A stretch of DNA of 64,000 nt from Oscillospiraceae bacterium Marseille-Q3528. GTDB lineage: Bacteria > Bacillota > Clostridia > Lachnospirales > Lachnospiraceae. The translations under genes and the position numbers were made by a program. The first letter of the stretch is position 1; each line of letters opens with the position of its first letter. Below, one piece after another: positions 45,666-54,962 of this stretch. The notes under the pieces are model-generated. The model had not been told where the DNA came from. It saw only the letters and a list, made by a program, of their open reading frames with translations, and searched no databases. The stretch is from NCBI GenBank assembly GCA_018223385.1, contig JAGTTR010000022.1, positions 1 through 64,000 of the forward strand, read 5' to 3'.

Positions 45666-45768
45666 GTTTTTTTTCACATTCCGGTTCTAAAATGAGGGAA
45701 AACGAAATACATATAGTATTACACAAAATTACAAAACGAGACTTCGTTACAGGAAGGGAGAACAACAG

Positions 45769-46395
45769 ATGGTAGATCAGGTAATTGAAAACAATCAGGT
45801 AATTATGGCGGGGGAAATCGTGTCTGAGTTCGTGTTCAGCCATGAGGTGTTCGGGGAAGGTTTTTACATGCTGGAGATCAGTGTCCGGCGGCTGAGCAAT
45901 TCCTATGATGTGATTCCGCTCATGATATCGGAACGGCTCATCGATGTTACCCGGGATTACCGGGGAGAAACGATCGCGGTGTCCGGGCAGTTCCGCTCCT
46001 ATAACCGGCATGAGGAAAAGAAAAATCGGCTGGTGTTGTCTGTATTTGTGCGGGAGCTGGAATTTGTGGAGGAAGAACCGGAAAGTTCCCGGACGAATCA
46101 GATTTTTCTGGAAGGCTACATATGTAAAATGCCGGTATACCGGAAAACGCCTCTGGGGCGGGAGATCGCGGATCTTCTCGTGGCGGTGAACCGTCCTTAC
46201 GGAAAATCGGATTACATCCCGTGTATCTGCTGGGGAAGAAATGCCAGATACGCTTCCGGTTTCGAGGTGGGCGCCCACATTCAGCTGTGGGGGCGGATCC
46301 AGAGCCGGGAGTATACGAAAAAAATCAGCGAGGAGGAGATCGAGCGGCGGATCGCCTACGAGGTGTCCGTGAGCAAGCTTGAGTTTATTGAGTAA
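45769..46395 (+). CDS. Protein with two OB folds, SSB-like
   Basis: The 208-residue protein holds two OB-fold halves: NNQVIMAGEIVSEFVFSH to VRELEFVEEE (about 8-105), and NQIFLEGYICKMPVYRKTPL to the end (about 112-208). The second half has the SSB pattern IADLLVAVNRPYGKSDYIPC, CWGRNA and GRIQSREYTKK. It lacks the acidic tail of house-keeping SSB. It probably binds single-stranded DNA as a monomer with two sites. The ATG follows CAGGAAGGGAG and lies divergent from typA. Confidence 0.75.
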   Translation: MVDQVIENNQVIMAGEIVSEFVFSHEVFGEGFYMLEISVRRLSNSYDVIPLMISERLIDVTRDYRGETIAVSGQFRSYNRHEEKKNRLVLSVFVRELEFVEEEPESSRTNQIFLEGYICKMPVYRKTPLGREIADLLVAVNRPYGKSDYIPCICWGRNARYASGFEVGAHIQLWGRIQSREYTKKISEEEIERRIAYEVSVSKLEFIE

Positions 46396-46401
46396 TTTTC
46401 G

Positions 46402-46483
46402 TTACAGTTCACTTGTATGTTCTTGTGGACAGATTCCATGCTTGCATGAAAATCTGGCTACATGAACATCGTGTGAACTGTAA
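46402..46483. repeat. Dispersed intergenic hairpin repeat, copy A
   Basis: A perfect 11-bp outer stem TTACAGTTCAC/GTGAACTGTAA (46402-46412, 46473-46483) encloses a nearly matched stem around GGACAGATT...AAATCTGG, with the centre CATGCTTGCATG. Copies sit at 55754 and 60672. Confidence 0.75.
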
Positions 46484-46587
46484 TTAACTTTCCTATGCAC
46501 AGCATATTGAATTGCAGGATGGGTTATGGTACTATAATCAAATATCATTAAAAAAATATGGATTTTGTTTTGACCCAGAGGTGCATG

Positions 46588-47103
46588 ATGAAAAATGGAA
46601 TTATAAAAGTATACTACGGGGACGGCAAGGGAAAGACAACAGCGGCCATCGGCCAGGGAATCATGGCGGCCAGCGAGGAGCGCTCGGTGATCATCATCCA
46701 GTTTCTGAAAAGCCGGAACCGGGAAGAAATGAGCTTTATCAGTCGTCTGGAACCGGAGATCAAGCTGTTCCGTTTTGAAAAATCTGATGCCTGCTTTGCA
46801 GATCTGACGCCGGAGCAGAAGGCAGATGAGAAGGCCAATTTACGGAACGGCATGAATTTTGCCAGGAAGGTACTTTCTACCGGGGAGTGCAATGTGCTGA
46901 TCCTGGATGAGGTGCTGGGTCTGCTGGACAACGGCATCATCACGGTGGAGGATCTGACCCAGCTGCAGGAAATGGCAGGGGAGACCGAACTGATCTTCAC
47001 CGGACAGAAGGCTTCTGATGAGGTGCTTGGGATCGCTGACGAGGCTTACCGTCTGGAAACCGTGAAGGATACGGTAGGTGAATCGAAGGTGAAAGATGTA
47101 TAG
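46588..47103 (+). CDS. cobO: Cob(I)yrinic acid a,c-diamide adenosyltransferase
   Basis: The 171-residue P-loop protein has Walker A GDGKGKTTAAIG (about 9-20), VIIIQFLKSR, and LILDEVLGLLDNGI (Walker B) in the order of CobA/CobO adenosyltransferases. It adds the 5'-deoxyadenosyl group to cobalt in corrinoids. The start at 46588 is preferred to 46558 or 46585 because of spacing from GAGG at 46578. No other cobalamin gene or cobalamin riboswitch is nearby, so it may serve salvage. Confidence 0.9.
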   Translation: MKNGIIKVYYGDGKGKTTAAIGQGIMAASEERSVIIIQFLKSRNREEMSFISRLEPEIKLFRFEKSDACFADLTPEQKADEKANLRNGMNFARKVLSTGECNVLILDEVLGLLDNGIITVEDLTQLQEMAGETELIFTGQKASDEVLGIADEAYRLETVKDTVGESKVKDV

Positions 47104-47170
47104 CGGTTTTTCGGATGGCGCAAGAGAGCAGTAACGCTTTCTGATATTGGTGTGGTGTCTGTTTTGGGGC

Positions 47171-47199
47171 TTGACACGGACATACAGGCCATGTATAGT
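47171..47199 (+). promoter_or_regulatory. Promoter of the lysine riboswitch/dapA transcript
   Basis: TTGACA (47171-47176) and TATAGT (47194-47199) are 17 bases apart, just before the riboswitch. Confidence 0.85.
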
Positions 47200-47215
47200 A
47201 AAATATAGACATACT

Positions 47216-47395
47216 TTGGTAGAGGTTGCGTTTGACATCAGTACATGACCGGATGCCGCGGAGGCAGATGATGATTATGGAAAGGGGAGGACGCCGAAGG
47301 AGCAGAGCAGCCGACGGCTATGTTCCTGGGCATACGGTGAAGAACCGTATGACTGTCATCGCAAGATGGGGCGCTATCGAAAGGAAGAGAGAATT
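47216..47395 (+). promoter_or_regulatory. Lysine riboswitch (L box)
   Basis: The leader has the conserved L-box pieces in order: AGAGGTTGCG (47221), AGTACATGACCGG, GGAAAGGGGAGG, CGCCGAAGGAGC, CTGGGC...GACTGTCAT and GGGGCGCTATC. The last can pair with GGTAG upstream to close P1. A terminator follows at 47408. In this family lysine binding favours the terminator and stops dapA-dapB expression. Confidence 0.92.
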
Positions 47396-47407
47396 CCTGA
47401 AGCTTTT

Positions 47408-47437
47408 GGGGCGCCGTTTCTGCGGCGCCTTTTTTTG
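47408..47437 (+). terminator. Riboswitch-controlled terminator
   Basis: GGCGCCG (47410-47416) pairs with CGGCGCC (47423-47429), followed by TTTTTTT. It is the expression platform of the lysine riboswitch. Confidence 0.85.
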
Positions 47438-47534
47438 ACGCACAGGGGCAGCCCTGATCCGGCTGGACAGGAGAACGGCTGAACTTGTGCGGCAAAGGAC
47501 TGTATACGAAATATATAAAGGGAGGTATTTGAAT

Positions 47535-48425
47535 ATGGCAATTTTTACAGGATCAGGTGTGGCGATCGTAACACCTTTTCATGAAAACGGAGAAGTGAAT
47601 TATGAGATGCTGGGAGAACTGATCGAATTCCAGATCGCACATAAAACCGATGCGATCATCATTTGCGGAACGACAGGTGAGGCTTCTACCATGAGCCACG
47701 AGGAGCATCTGGAATGTATCCGTTATGCGGTGGAGAAGACCGCCGGCAGAATTCCGGTCATTGCCGGCACCGGCTCCAACTGCACAGAGACAGCCGTTTA
47801 TCTTTCTCAGAAAGCGGAAACCTATGGGGCGGACGGCCTGCTGGTAGTGACGCCCTACTATAATAAAGCAACCCAGAAGGGCCTGATCCGTCATTTCACG
47901 ACCGTGGCGAACGCAGTGTCTCTTCCAATCGTTTTATATAATGTGCCGGGCAGAACGGGCTGCAACATTTTGCCGGAGACGGCGGCAGCCCTGTGTGAGA
48001 ATGTGGAAAACATTGTGGCTATCAAGGAAGCTTCCGGCAACATCGGGCAGGTGGCAAGACTGGCGGCCCTGACAAAGGGCAGGATGGATATCTATTCCGG
48101 CAACGACGATCAGGTAGTGCCGCTTTTGTCTCTGGGCGGCAAAGGCGTCATTTCCGTGCTGGCAAATATTGCGCCGGAGACCGTGCATGACATGGTGGCA
48201 AGCTATCTGGACGGTGATCCGCAGAAGAGCCTGGAGATTCAGCTGAGTGCGCTGCCGCTCATCGAGCAGTTGTTCAGTGAGGTAAATCCGATCCCGGTGA
48301 AAAAGGCCGTGAGCCTGATGGGCTATGAGGCTGGCCCGCTGCGCATGCCGCTGACGGAGATGGAGCCGGAGCACGCACAGAAGCTGGGAGAAGCCATGGA
48401 GACCTTCGGTATTTCCCTCGTTTGA
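47535..48425 (+). CDS. dapA: 4-hydroxy-tetrahydrodipicolinate synthase
   Basis: The 296-residue protein is a DapA aldolase: GVAIVTPFHENGEV, CGTTGEASTMSHEEH (substrate loop), TPYYNKATQKG (catalytic tyrosine), YNVPGRTGCNI and VAIKEASGNI (Schiff-base lysine). It condenses pyruvate with aspartate semialdehyde, the first committed step to lysine and diaminopimelate. The ATG at 47535 has AGGGAGGTATTTGAAT. It is under the lysine riboswitch and followed by dapB. Confidence 0.96.
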   Translation: MAIFTGSGVAIVTPFHENGEVNYEMLGELIEFQIAHKTDAIIICGTTGEASTMSHEEHLECIRYAVEKTAGRIPVIAGTGSNCTETAVYLSQKAETYGADGLLVVTPYYNKATQKGLIRHFTTVANAVSLPIVLYNVPGRTGCNILPETAAALCENVENIVAIKEASGNIGQVARLAALTKGRMDIYSGNDDQVVPLLSLGGKGVISVLANIAPETVHDMVASYLDGDPQKSLEIQLSALPLIEQLFSEVNPIPVKKAVSLMGYEAGPLRMPLTEMEPEHAQKLGEAMETFGISLV

Positions 48426-48490
48426 AAGGACGAGGCGCTGCTGGGACTGTAGAGATACAGACCCGGCGAGCCCTCAGAAAGGATAAAAAA

Positions 48491-49246
48491 ATGGTAAAAG
48501 CGATCATGCATGGCTGCAGCGGGAAAATGGGACAGGTGATCACCGGTCTCGTTGCAGAGGATCAGGAAATAGAAATTGTCGCAGGGGTGGATCCGTATCC
48601 CCGGGAAGGGGCGCCCTACCCGGTATACGAAAGTCTGGATGCCTGCGATGTGGAAGCGGATGTGATCATTGATTTCAGCAATGCGGCAGCAGTGGATGCG
48701 CTGCTGGCATACAGCATCCGGCGGCAGATTCCGGCGGTGGTGTGCACAACCGGACTCTCCGAAGAGCAGAAGACCCATATCTATGCGGCGGCAGAGCAGG
48801 TGGGCATCGTCTACTCCGCCAACATGTCACTGGGCATCAACCTGCTCATGAAGCTGGTGCGGGAGGCAGCCCAGGTGCTGGCAGATGCCGGCTTCGACAT
48901 CGAGATCGTGGAAAAACACCACAACCAGAAGGTAGATGCTCCCAGCGGCACGGCCCTTGCGCTGGCAGACAGCATCAATCATGCGCTGGACGATGCGTAC
49001 AGCTATACTTACGACCGCAGCCAGCACCGGAAAAAACGGGAAAAGACCGAGATCGGCATTTCTGCCGTGCGCGGCGGCACCATTGTGGGAGAGCATGAGG
49101 TGATCTTCGCAGGCACCGATGAGGTCATCGAGTTCAATCATCGGGCATATTCCAAGAGCATTTTTGGGAAAGGCGCCGTACAGGCAGCCAAGTTCCTGGC
49201 AGGAAAACCACAGGGACTGTACACCATGGCGGATGTCATCGGGTAA
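48491..49246 (+). CDS. dapB: 4-hydroxy-tetrahydrodipicolinate reductase
   Basis: The 251-residue protein has the DapB nucleotide-binding start AIMHGCSGKMGQVI, CTTGLSEEQ, and the catalytic EKHHNQKVDAPSGTAL stretch (His-His and Lys). It reduces the DapA product with NAD(P)H. The ATG follows AAAGGATAAAAAA and the gene lies 65 bases after dapA in the same riboswitch-controlled unit. A terminator follows. Confidence 0.96.
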   Translation: MVKAIMHGCSGKMGQVITGLVAEDQEIEIVAGVDPYPREGAPYPVYESLDACDVEADVIIDFSNAAAVDALLAYSIRRQIPAVVCTTGLSEEQKTHIYAAAEQVGIVYSANMSLGINLLMKLVREAAQVLADAGFDIEIVEKHHNQKVDAPSGTALALADSINHALDDAYSYTYDRSQHRKKREKTEIGISAVRGGTIVGEHEVIFAGTDEVIEFNHRAYSKSIFGKGAVQAAKFLAGKPQGLYTMADVIG

Positions 49247-49270
49247 AAAAATTCGGCATATTATGAAAAC

Positions 49271-49311
49271 AGAGAGCTGTGAACCCTTCCTGGGATTTCA
49301 CAGCTCTCTTT
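49271..49311. terminator. Terminator between dapB and the P-type ATPase gene
   Basis: AGAGAGCTGTGAA (49271-49283) pairs perfectly with TTCACAGCTCTCT (49297-49309). The T tract is short on both strands (CTTT and TGTTTTC), but the stem is long; it serves converging genes. Confidence 0.7.
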
Positions 49312-49353
49312 GCTATGGTCGGCCTTCTCTGTCAGGAGAGGGCTTGCTTCATC

Positions 49354-51225
49354 TTACTCTGTCTTTAACGCCCGCATGGAGTTGAGGATAGCGATAACGG
49401 ATACACCTACATCTGCGAACACGGCTTCCCACATGTTGGCCATGCCCAGAGCGCCGAGGATGAGCACCAGTGCCTTGACGGCCAGGGCGAAGACGATGTT
49501 CTGGTGAACGATGGTCAGCGTCTTGCGGGAGATGCGTACGACGGAAGCGATCTTGCGGATGTCATCATCCATCAGCACCACGTCGGCAGCCTCGATGGCA
49601 GCGTCGGAACCCATGCTTCCCATGGCAATGCCGATATCAGCCCGGGACAGTACCGGCGCATCGTTGATGCCGTCGCCCACGAAAGCGAGCCGTTCTTTTT
49701 CCGTTTCTTTGGACAGAAGGGCTTCCACCTGGCTGACCTTATCCTGGGGCAGCAGCTCTGCGTGTACCTCGTCGATGTCCAGCTCTTTTGCCACCAGCTC
49801 GGCAGCTTCTTTTCGGTCACCGGTGAGCATGACGCATTTCTTTACGCCGACTGCCTTCATGCCGCGGATGGCTTCCTTTGCACCGTCCTTGATGGTGTCG
49901 GAGATGACGATGGCGCCGGCGTATTTGCCTTCACACGCCACATAGATGACCGTGCCGATGCTTTCGCAGGCAGCCGGGGTGATGTTCTGGGCCCGCATGA
50001 GCTTCTCGTTGCCGATGAATACTTCCTGCCCGTCGATCTGTACCTGAATGCCGTGACCGGCTACCTCTTTGGCGTCATTGACCCGGTTCATATCCAGCGG
50101 CTGTCCATACGCCTCCCGGATAGAGGCGGCGATTGGATGGGTGGAGTAGCCCTCACCCAGTGCAGCCAGGTTCAGAAGCGTTTCTTTCGTAAAACCTTCC
50201 GCAGGGAGGATTTCTGTTACCTTGAATTCGCCTTTGGTCAGGGTGCCGGTCTTGTCGAAGACCATCGTATCCATCTGGGCCAGTGCTTCCAGATAGTTGC
50301 TGCCCTTGACGAGAACGCCCAGCTTGGAGGCAGCGCCGATGCCGCCGAAGAAGCCCAGCGGAACGGAGATGACCAGCGCACACGGACAGGAAATAACGAG
50401 GAAGATGCAGGCTCTCTGGATCCAGTCACTCCAGCCGCCTCCCAAAACAAGGGGAGGAACGATGGCCAGAATCACAGCGGCGATGGTGACAACCGGGGTG
50501 TAATATTTGGCAAACCGGGTGATAAAGTTCTCCACATGTGCCTTTTTGCTGCTGGCGTTTTCCACCAGCTCCAGGATCTTGGAAACGGTGGAATCGTCGA
50601 ATTCCTTCGTGGTGCGTACTTTCAGCGTGCCGTTGCCGTTGACACAGCCGCTGATGATCTCGTCGCCCACAGCTGCTTTTCGGGGAACAGATTCCCCGGT
50701 GAGGGCAGCGGTATCAATGAGGGACTCGCCCTCCACCACCACGCCGTCCAGCGGGATGCGCTCGCCGGGCTTGATGACGATGATGGTGCCGATCTCCACA
50801 TCATCGGGATCTACCTGTTTCAGTTCTCCGTCTTCTTCAATGTTGGCATATTCCGGACAGATGTCCATCATAGCTGCGATGGACTGGCGGGATTTTCCGA
50901 CAGCATATCCCTGGAACAGCTCGCCGATCTGATAGAACAGCATGACGGCTACGGCCTCGGAATATTCCCGGACACCCAGGGCACCGAAGGTGGCGATCAT
51001 CATCAGAAAATTTTCATCAAAAACCTGACCGTGGCTGATGTTGCGGATGGCTTTCCAGACGATATCATAGCCGATGATGAGATAGGGTACCAGATAAATG
51101 AGGAAGAGCAGAACGCTGCCCTCCAGGCTTTCCAGGTTGCCGGTGTGTTCTGCGGCGAACAAAACCGCAAAAATCACAAATGTTACGATAATACGGACAA
51201 GCATTTTCTTTTGCTTCTCTGTCAT
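49354..51225 (-). CDS. P1B-type heavy-metal ATPase without an N-terminal HMA domain
   Basis: The 623-residue protein has eight TM helices and the P1B motifs: TGES loop in AALTGESVPRKA, metal-site SCPCALV, phosphorylation site DKTGTLT, HP motif in STHPIA, and hinge GDGINDAPVL. The CPC site fits Cd/Zn/Pb or Cu export. The usual fused HMA domain is missing and is supplied by the next gene upstream in the operon. The ATG at 51225 has AAGGAGTATGTATC. It is last in an ArsR-HMA-ATPase operon. Confidence 0.93.
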   Translation of the reverse strand: MTEKQKKMLVRIIVTFVIFAVLFAAEHTGNLESLEGSVLLFLIYLVPYLIIGYDIVWKAIRNISHGQVFDENFLMMIATFGALGVREYSEAVAVMLFYQIGELFQGYAVGKSRQSIAAMMDICPEYANIEEDGELKQVDPDDVEIGTIIVIKPGERIPLDGVVVEGESLIDTAALTGESVPRKAAVGDEIISGCVNGNGTLKVRTTKEFDDSTVSKILELVENASSKKAHVENFITRFAKYYTPVVTIAAVILAIVPPLVLGGGWSDWIQRACIFLVISCPCALVISVPLGFFGGIGAASKLGVLVKGSNYLEALAQMDTMVFDKTGTLTKGEFKVTEILPAEGFTKETLLNLAALGEGYSTHPIAASIREAYGQPLDMNRVNDAKEVAGHGIQVQIDGQEVFIGNEKLMRAQNITPAACESIGTVIYVACEGKYAGAIVISDTIKDGAKEAIRGMKAVGVKKCVMLTGDRKEAAELVAKELDIDEVHAELLPQDKVSQVEALLSKETEKERLAFVGDGINDAPVLSRADIGIAMGSMGSDAAIEAADVVLMDDDIRKIASVVRISRKTLTIVHQNIVFALAVKALVLILGALGMANMWEAVFADVGVSVIAILNSMRALKTE

Positions 51226-51354
51226 GATACATACTCCTTTCTTTTTCGAAATCAAAACCGGTCCGCCGGACCAGTGGATGATATGCATGATAAGAACAGG
51301 AAAGCCCGGGCACAGACGATCTGGACACCGGGCTTTGCAGATGGGGAGAGGATC

Positions 51355-51576
51355 CTACAGGAGAATCTTGCAGTCAGGCTCCACCTTGGCGCAGACAGAA
51401 ACAACCTGCTTCATGATGTCGTCGAAAGCTGCGTCGTCAGCGGTCTCAACGGTCATTTTCTGGGTCATAAATGATACGGATGCGTCATTGACACCGGGGA
51501 TTTTCTTGATAGCCTCTTCCATTTTTGCTGCGCAGTTTGCACAGTCCAGATCCTGCAGTTTGAATTTCTTTTTCAT
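51355..51576 (-). CDS. Stand-alone HMA metal-binding protein
   Basis: The 73-residue protein is one ferredoxin-like HMA domain. Its metal site is LDCANCAAKMEEAI (CxxC near residues 9-12), and SVSFMTQKMTVE forms the third and fourth strands. The start at 51576 follows AGGAAGCAGATACT. It would hand metal to the HMA-less ATPase encoded just downstream. Confidence 0.9.
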   Translation of the reverse strand: MKKKFKLQDLDCANCAAKMEEAIKKIPGVNDASVSFMTQKMTVETADDAAFDDIMKQVVSVCAKVEPDCKILL

Positions 51577-51648
51577 AGTATCTGCTTCCTTTCTTTCTTG
51601 CATTTTTTAAAATACTGAGTGGAAATATTTTCCCTCGATTGTATCGAT

Positions 51649-52020
51649 TTACTCCTCGATGTGCTCCCGGCCCTGCCCGATGATCGTGCGGACATGATCG
51701 TCAGCCAGTGAGTAGAAGACCGATTTGCCTTCCCGCCTGCTGGTCACCAGCTTGGAACGCTTGAGGATCTTGAGCTGATGGGAAATCGCGGACTGGGTCA
51801 TGCCGAGGATCTGTGCCAGATCGCACACGCACACCTCTGCTTCAAACAGAACAAAGAGGATGCGGATCCTGGTGGAGTCGCCGAACACTTTGAAAAGCTC
51901 TGCCAGATCATAAAGCTCTTCTTCTGCGGGCATCTGCTCATTCACCGTCTTCAGGACATCGGGGTGCACCTGAAAGCATTCACAGCAATCTAATTCGTTT
52001 TCTTTCTTATCGTCTGCCAA
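51649..52020 (-). CDS. ArsR/SmtB-family metal-responsive repressor (TTG start)
   Basis: The product is 123 residues from a TTG at 52020, which follows AGGTGAGAAAT closely. It has N-terminal cysteines (LDCCECF), a winged helix (about 40-105: FKVFGDSTRIRILFVLFEAE, SAISHQLKILKRSKLV) and the alpha3N-type metal motif EVCVCDLA. This pattern fits CadC/CmtR-like Cd/Pb/Zn sensors. The ATG at 52074 would put the operator inside the gene, so the TTG is favoured. It controls the efflux operon. Confidence 0.85.
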   Translation of the reverse strand: MADDKKENELDCCECFQVHPDVLKTVNEQMPAEEELYDLAELFKVFGDSTRIRILFVLFEAEVCVCDLAQILGMTQSAISHQLKILKRSKLVTSRREGKSVFYSLADDHVRTIIGQGREHIEE

Positions 52021-52059
52021 ATTTCTCACCTGCCTTTGCTGAACAATCAGTAAAACGAT

Positions 52060-52073
52060 TGAACAACTGTTCA
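52060..52073 (-). promoter_or_regulatory. ArsR-type operator
   Basis: TGAAC-AACT-GTTCA is a perfect 5-bp palindrome with a 4-base centre, just upstream of the repressor start. Further half-sites (TGAACA at 52040, ATGTTC at 52075) flank it. The pattern is typical of ArsR/SmtB operators. Confidence 0.7.
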
Positions 52074-52165
52074 TATGTTCATAATATCACGCTTTCTGAA
52101 AATGTCAATAGAAAAGTTGGAAAAAAATGACCAATAAATGAGAAAAACATGGCACGTCGGATGTC

Positions 52166-52194
52166 TTGTACCGGAAAAGGAATTATATTATAAT
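52166..52194 (+). promoter_or_regulatory. Promoter of fbp
   Basis: TTGTAC (52166-52171) and TATAAT (52189-52194) are 17 bases apart. GGGAGG follows before the start codon. Confidence 0.7.
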
Positions 52195-52229
52195 AGAAAA
52201 AACACCGTTTTTGGGAGGATTTTATAATC

Positions 52230-54194
52230 ATGGAGGAGTTGGAACTGAAGTATCTGAAAGGGCTGGCAAAACAGTACCCTACGATCGCACAGGCATCGAC
52301 GGAGATCATCAATCTGCAGTCCATTTTGAACCTGCCGAAGGGGACGGAGCATTTCCTGTCGGATGTGCACGGCGAGTATGAACAGTTTAAGCACGTACTG
52401 AAGAACGGTTCGGGATCGATCCGCCGCAAGATCGACGATGAATTCGGCAACACGTTAAGTATCCGGGACAAGAAGAGTCTGGCGACGCTGATTTATTATC
52501 CGCACCGGAAGATGGAACGGATCCTGAAAGAGGAGACGAATCTGGACGACTGGTACAAGATCACGCTGCACCGGCTCATTCAGATCTGTAAGCGGGTATC
52601 TTCCAAATATACGCGTTCCAAGGTGCGGAAAGCTCTGCCCAAGGATTTCGCCTATATTATAGAAGAGCTGATCACGGAGAAGGAGGAAATCTCCGACAAA
52701 GAGGCATATTATAACGAGATCATCAACACGATCATCCGCATTGACCGGGCGCCGGAGTTCATTGTGGCGCTCTGCACGCTCATTCAGCGGCTGGTGGTAG
52801 ATCATCTGCACATCGTCGGCGATATTTTTGACCGTGGCCCCGGCGCGGCGCAGATCATGGACATTCTCATGAACTATCATTCTGTGGATATCCAGTGGGG
52901 CAATCATGATGTGCTGTGGATGGGCGCAGCGGCAGGACAGCTGGCCTGCATTGCCAACGTCATCCGTATCAGCGCCAAGTACGGCAACCTGGACACCATT
53001 GAGGACGATTACGGCATCAACCTGATCCCGCTGGCAACGCTGGCGCTGCATACCTACCGGGATGACCCGTGCAGCTGCTTCAAGATTTCCTATCGGACCG
53101 ACCAGTCCGATGTGCGAAATATGGAGCTTGACCGGCTCATGCACAAGGCCATCACCGTCATCCAGTTCAAGCTGGAGGGGCAGATCATCAAGGCGCGGTC
53201 GGAGTTCGGCATGGAGAGCCGTCTGCTGCTGGATAAGATTGATTATGAGACACAGACCATTACCATTGAGGGCAAGCAGTACAAGCTGGATGACTGTCAT
53301 TTCCCGACGGTGGATCCCAAGGATCCCTATGCGCTGTCACCGGAGGAAGCCCGGGTGATGGATAAGCTGCGCACCGCGTTCCTGCGCTGTGACCGTCTGC
53401 AGCAGCACATCCGTTTTCTGCTGCTGAAGGGCAGCCTGTATAAAGTATACAATTCCAACCTGCTTTATCACGGATGCATTCCTTTCGATGAAAAGGGGAA
53501 CTTTAAGAAGGTCAATATTTTCGGCCAGGAATACAGCGGCAAAGCCCTTTATGACATTCTGGAGGTTTATGCCAGAAGAGGATACAACGCGCCGGAGGGA
53601 AGCAAGGAGCGCAAGGACGGCCAGGATATGCTCTGGTTCATCTGGTCCAACGAGAATTCCCCGGTGTACGGCAAGGCCAAGATGGCCACCTTTGAGCGGT
53701 ATTTCATCCGGGATGAGAAGCTGCGCAAGGAGCAGAAGAACATTTACTATCAGCTCATCGAGAAAGAGGAAGTGCTGAACCGGATCCTGGAGGAGTTCGG
53801 CCTGCCGACACAGGGCTCGCACATCATCAACGGTCACATGCCGGTGCAGCTGCTGAAAGGGCAGAAGCCGGTGTACTGTGACGGCAAGCTGCTGATCATC
53901 GACGGCGGTTTTGCCAAGGCGTACCAGAAGGAGACCGGCATTGCGGGCTACACGCTCGTTTACAATTCCTACGGTCTGCGGCTCGTTGCCCATGAACCCT
54001 TCGAGTCCACCGAGGCAGCCATCGAAAAAGAGAGCGATATTCATTCTGAGACGACCATCGTGGAGCAGGTACTGCGCCGCAGAAGCGTGGGAGACACCGA
54101 TGTGGGCCGGGATCTGAAGAGCCAGATCGCCGATCTGGAGAAGCTGCTGCAGGCATACCGCGACGGCACGATTTTAGAGACGGGGATGATTTAA
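52230..54194 (+). CDS. fbp: Class III fructose-1,6-bisphosphatase
   Basis: The 654-residue protein is the large class III FBPase found in Firmicutes. It has a calcineurin-like core with [16 protein letters not shown] (near 44), [28 protein letters not shown], and a C-terminal region with [13 protein letters not shown]. It hydrolyses fructose-1,6-bisphosphate in gluconeogenesis. The ATG follows TTTGGGAGG. It is not coupled to other genes. Confidence 0.95.
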   Translation: MEELELKYLKGLAKQYPTIAQASTEIINLQSILNLPKGTEHFLSDVHGEYEQFKHVLKNGSGSIRRKIDDEFGNTLSIRDKKSLATLIYYPHRKMERILKEETNLDDWYKITLHRLIQICKRVSSKYTRSKVRKALPKDFAYIIEELITEKEEISDKEAYYNEIINTIIRIDRAPEFIVALCTLIQRLVVDHLHIVGDIFDRGPGAAQIMDILMNYHSVDIQWGNHDVLWMGAAAGQLACIANVIRISAKYGNLDTIEDDYGINLIPLATLALHTYRDDPCSCFKISYRTDQSDVRNMELDRLMHKAITVIQFKLEGQIIKARSEFGMESRLLLDKIDYETQTITIEGKQYKLDDCHFPTVDPKDPYALSPEEARVMDKLRTAFLRCDRLQQHIRFLLLKGSLYKVYNSNLLYHGCIPFDEKGNFKKVNIFGQEYSGKALYDILEVYARRGYNAPEGSKERKDGQDMLWFIWSNENSPVYGKAKMATFERYFIRDEKLRKEQKNIYYQLIEKEEVLNRILEEFGLPTQGSHIINGHMPVQLLKGQKPVYCDGKLLIIDGGFAKAYQKETGIAGYTLVYNSYGLRLVAHEPFESTEAAIEKESDIHSETTIVEQVLRRRSVGDTDVGRDLKSQIADLEKLLQAYRDGTILETGMI

Positions 54195-54279
54195 GTATAT
54201 AAAAATAAAAACGGGGCATATTATCAGCAGGAGACAGCGCACACGCTGTTTTACATCTATTCGTAAAGGAGAACGATTT

Positions 54280-54663
54280 ATGAAAAAATGGAAGAGCCTG
54301 CTGCTGGTATGCATGCTTATTTTTGCCATTGGCATGGTTACGGCCTGTGGTCGTTCCAACAACAGCGGTAATCAGACGGAAAACGGAACGGAAAATACAG
54401 GCACGAATACAGATGGTCCGGTGGATGAAACACCGGATATGAACGGGGCTGTTGACGGGGACGGCGCTGTGGAGGAGCAGATGCAGGAAGACACGATCCC
54501 GGATAACGGCGGCACCGGCAGCGGAATGGGTGCCACCAGCGGCCCGGAGGATACCGGCCTCATTGAGGAGACCGGGGATGCGCTGCAGCGCGGCGTGGAT
54601 GACATGACCAATGGCGTGAAAGATATGTTGGATCCTAACGACGACAGCCAGAACAATCCGTAA
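54280..54663 (+). CDS. Small acidic lipoprotein
   Basis: The 127-residue protein has a lipoprotein signal with lipobox VTAC (Cys about 23). It is then a low-complexity stretch rich in Asn, Gly, Thr, Glu and Asp, ending in a short amphipathic helix (GDALQRGVDDMTNGVKDML). No family is recognised. It is anchored outside the membrane. The start follows AAAGGAGAACGATTT, 85 bases after fbp, so it may be read through from fbp. A terminator follows. Confidence 0.75.
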   Translation: MKKWKSLLLVCMLIFAIGMVTACGRSNNSGNQTENGTENTGTNTDGPVDETPDMNGAVDGDGAVEEQMQEDTIPDNGGTGSGMGATSGPEDTGLIEETGDALQRGVDDMTNGVKDMLDPNDDSQNNP

Positions 54664-54671
54664 TACAGATC

Positions 54672-54710
54672 GAAAGGGCATTCTGCGATAGAAAGAGTGC
54701 CCTTTCTTCA
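54672..54710 (+). terminator. Terminator after the lipoprotein gene
   Basis: GAAAGGGCA (54672-54680) pairs with TGCCCTTTC (54698-54706) and is followed by TTC. The T tract is weak. Confidence 0.6.
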
Positions 54711-54892
54711 AAATTTATGCATGCACTATGCGAAAGTCTGCGCTTGTCTGAGATCTTGGCGTTGCCAGGTGCCAGTGGCGCTTGTTCAGCAACGATTGAA
54801 ATAAAGTGCAGGAATCATAAAAAAGGGCAGCGGCAGGATGCGGCCTGTCTTTATAAATTCGCAGAAATGTACATAAAAATAGATGTATATGA

Positions 54893-54940
54893 GAATAGTT
54901 ATACACAAGAATAAATATACGCAAGAATAGACGTATACAA
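54893..54940 (+). repeat. Three tandem 16-bp repeats before hisA
   Basis: GAATAGTTATACACAA, GAATAAATATACGCAA and GAATAGACGTATACAA lie head to tail, and a fourth partial unit (GAATG) follows. The hisA start codon comes 22 bases later. They may be binding sites or simple slippage repeats. Confidence 0.65.
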
Positions 54941-54962
54941 GAATGGGTTGGAGGAACAGAGG

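Noticed and set aside
46498..46590. Cobalamin riboswitch before the adenosyltransferase gene
   Set aside because: The leader is short and lacks the B12-box; only a -10-like TATAAT at 46533 was seen.
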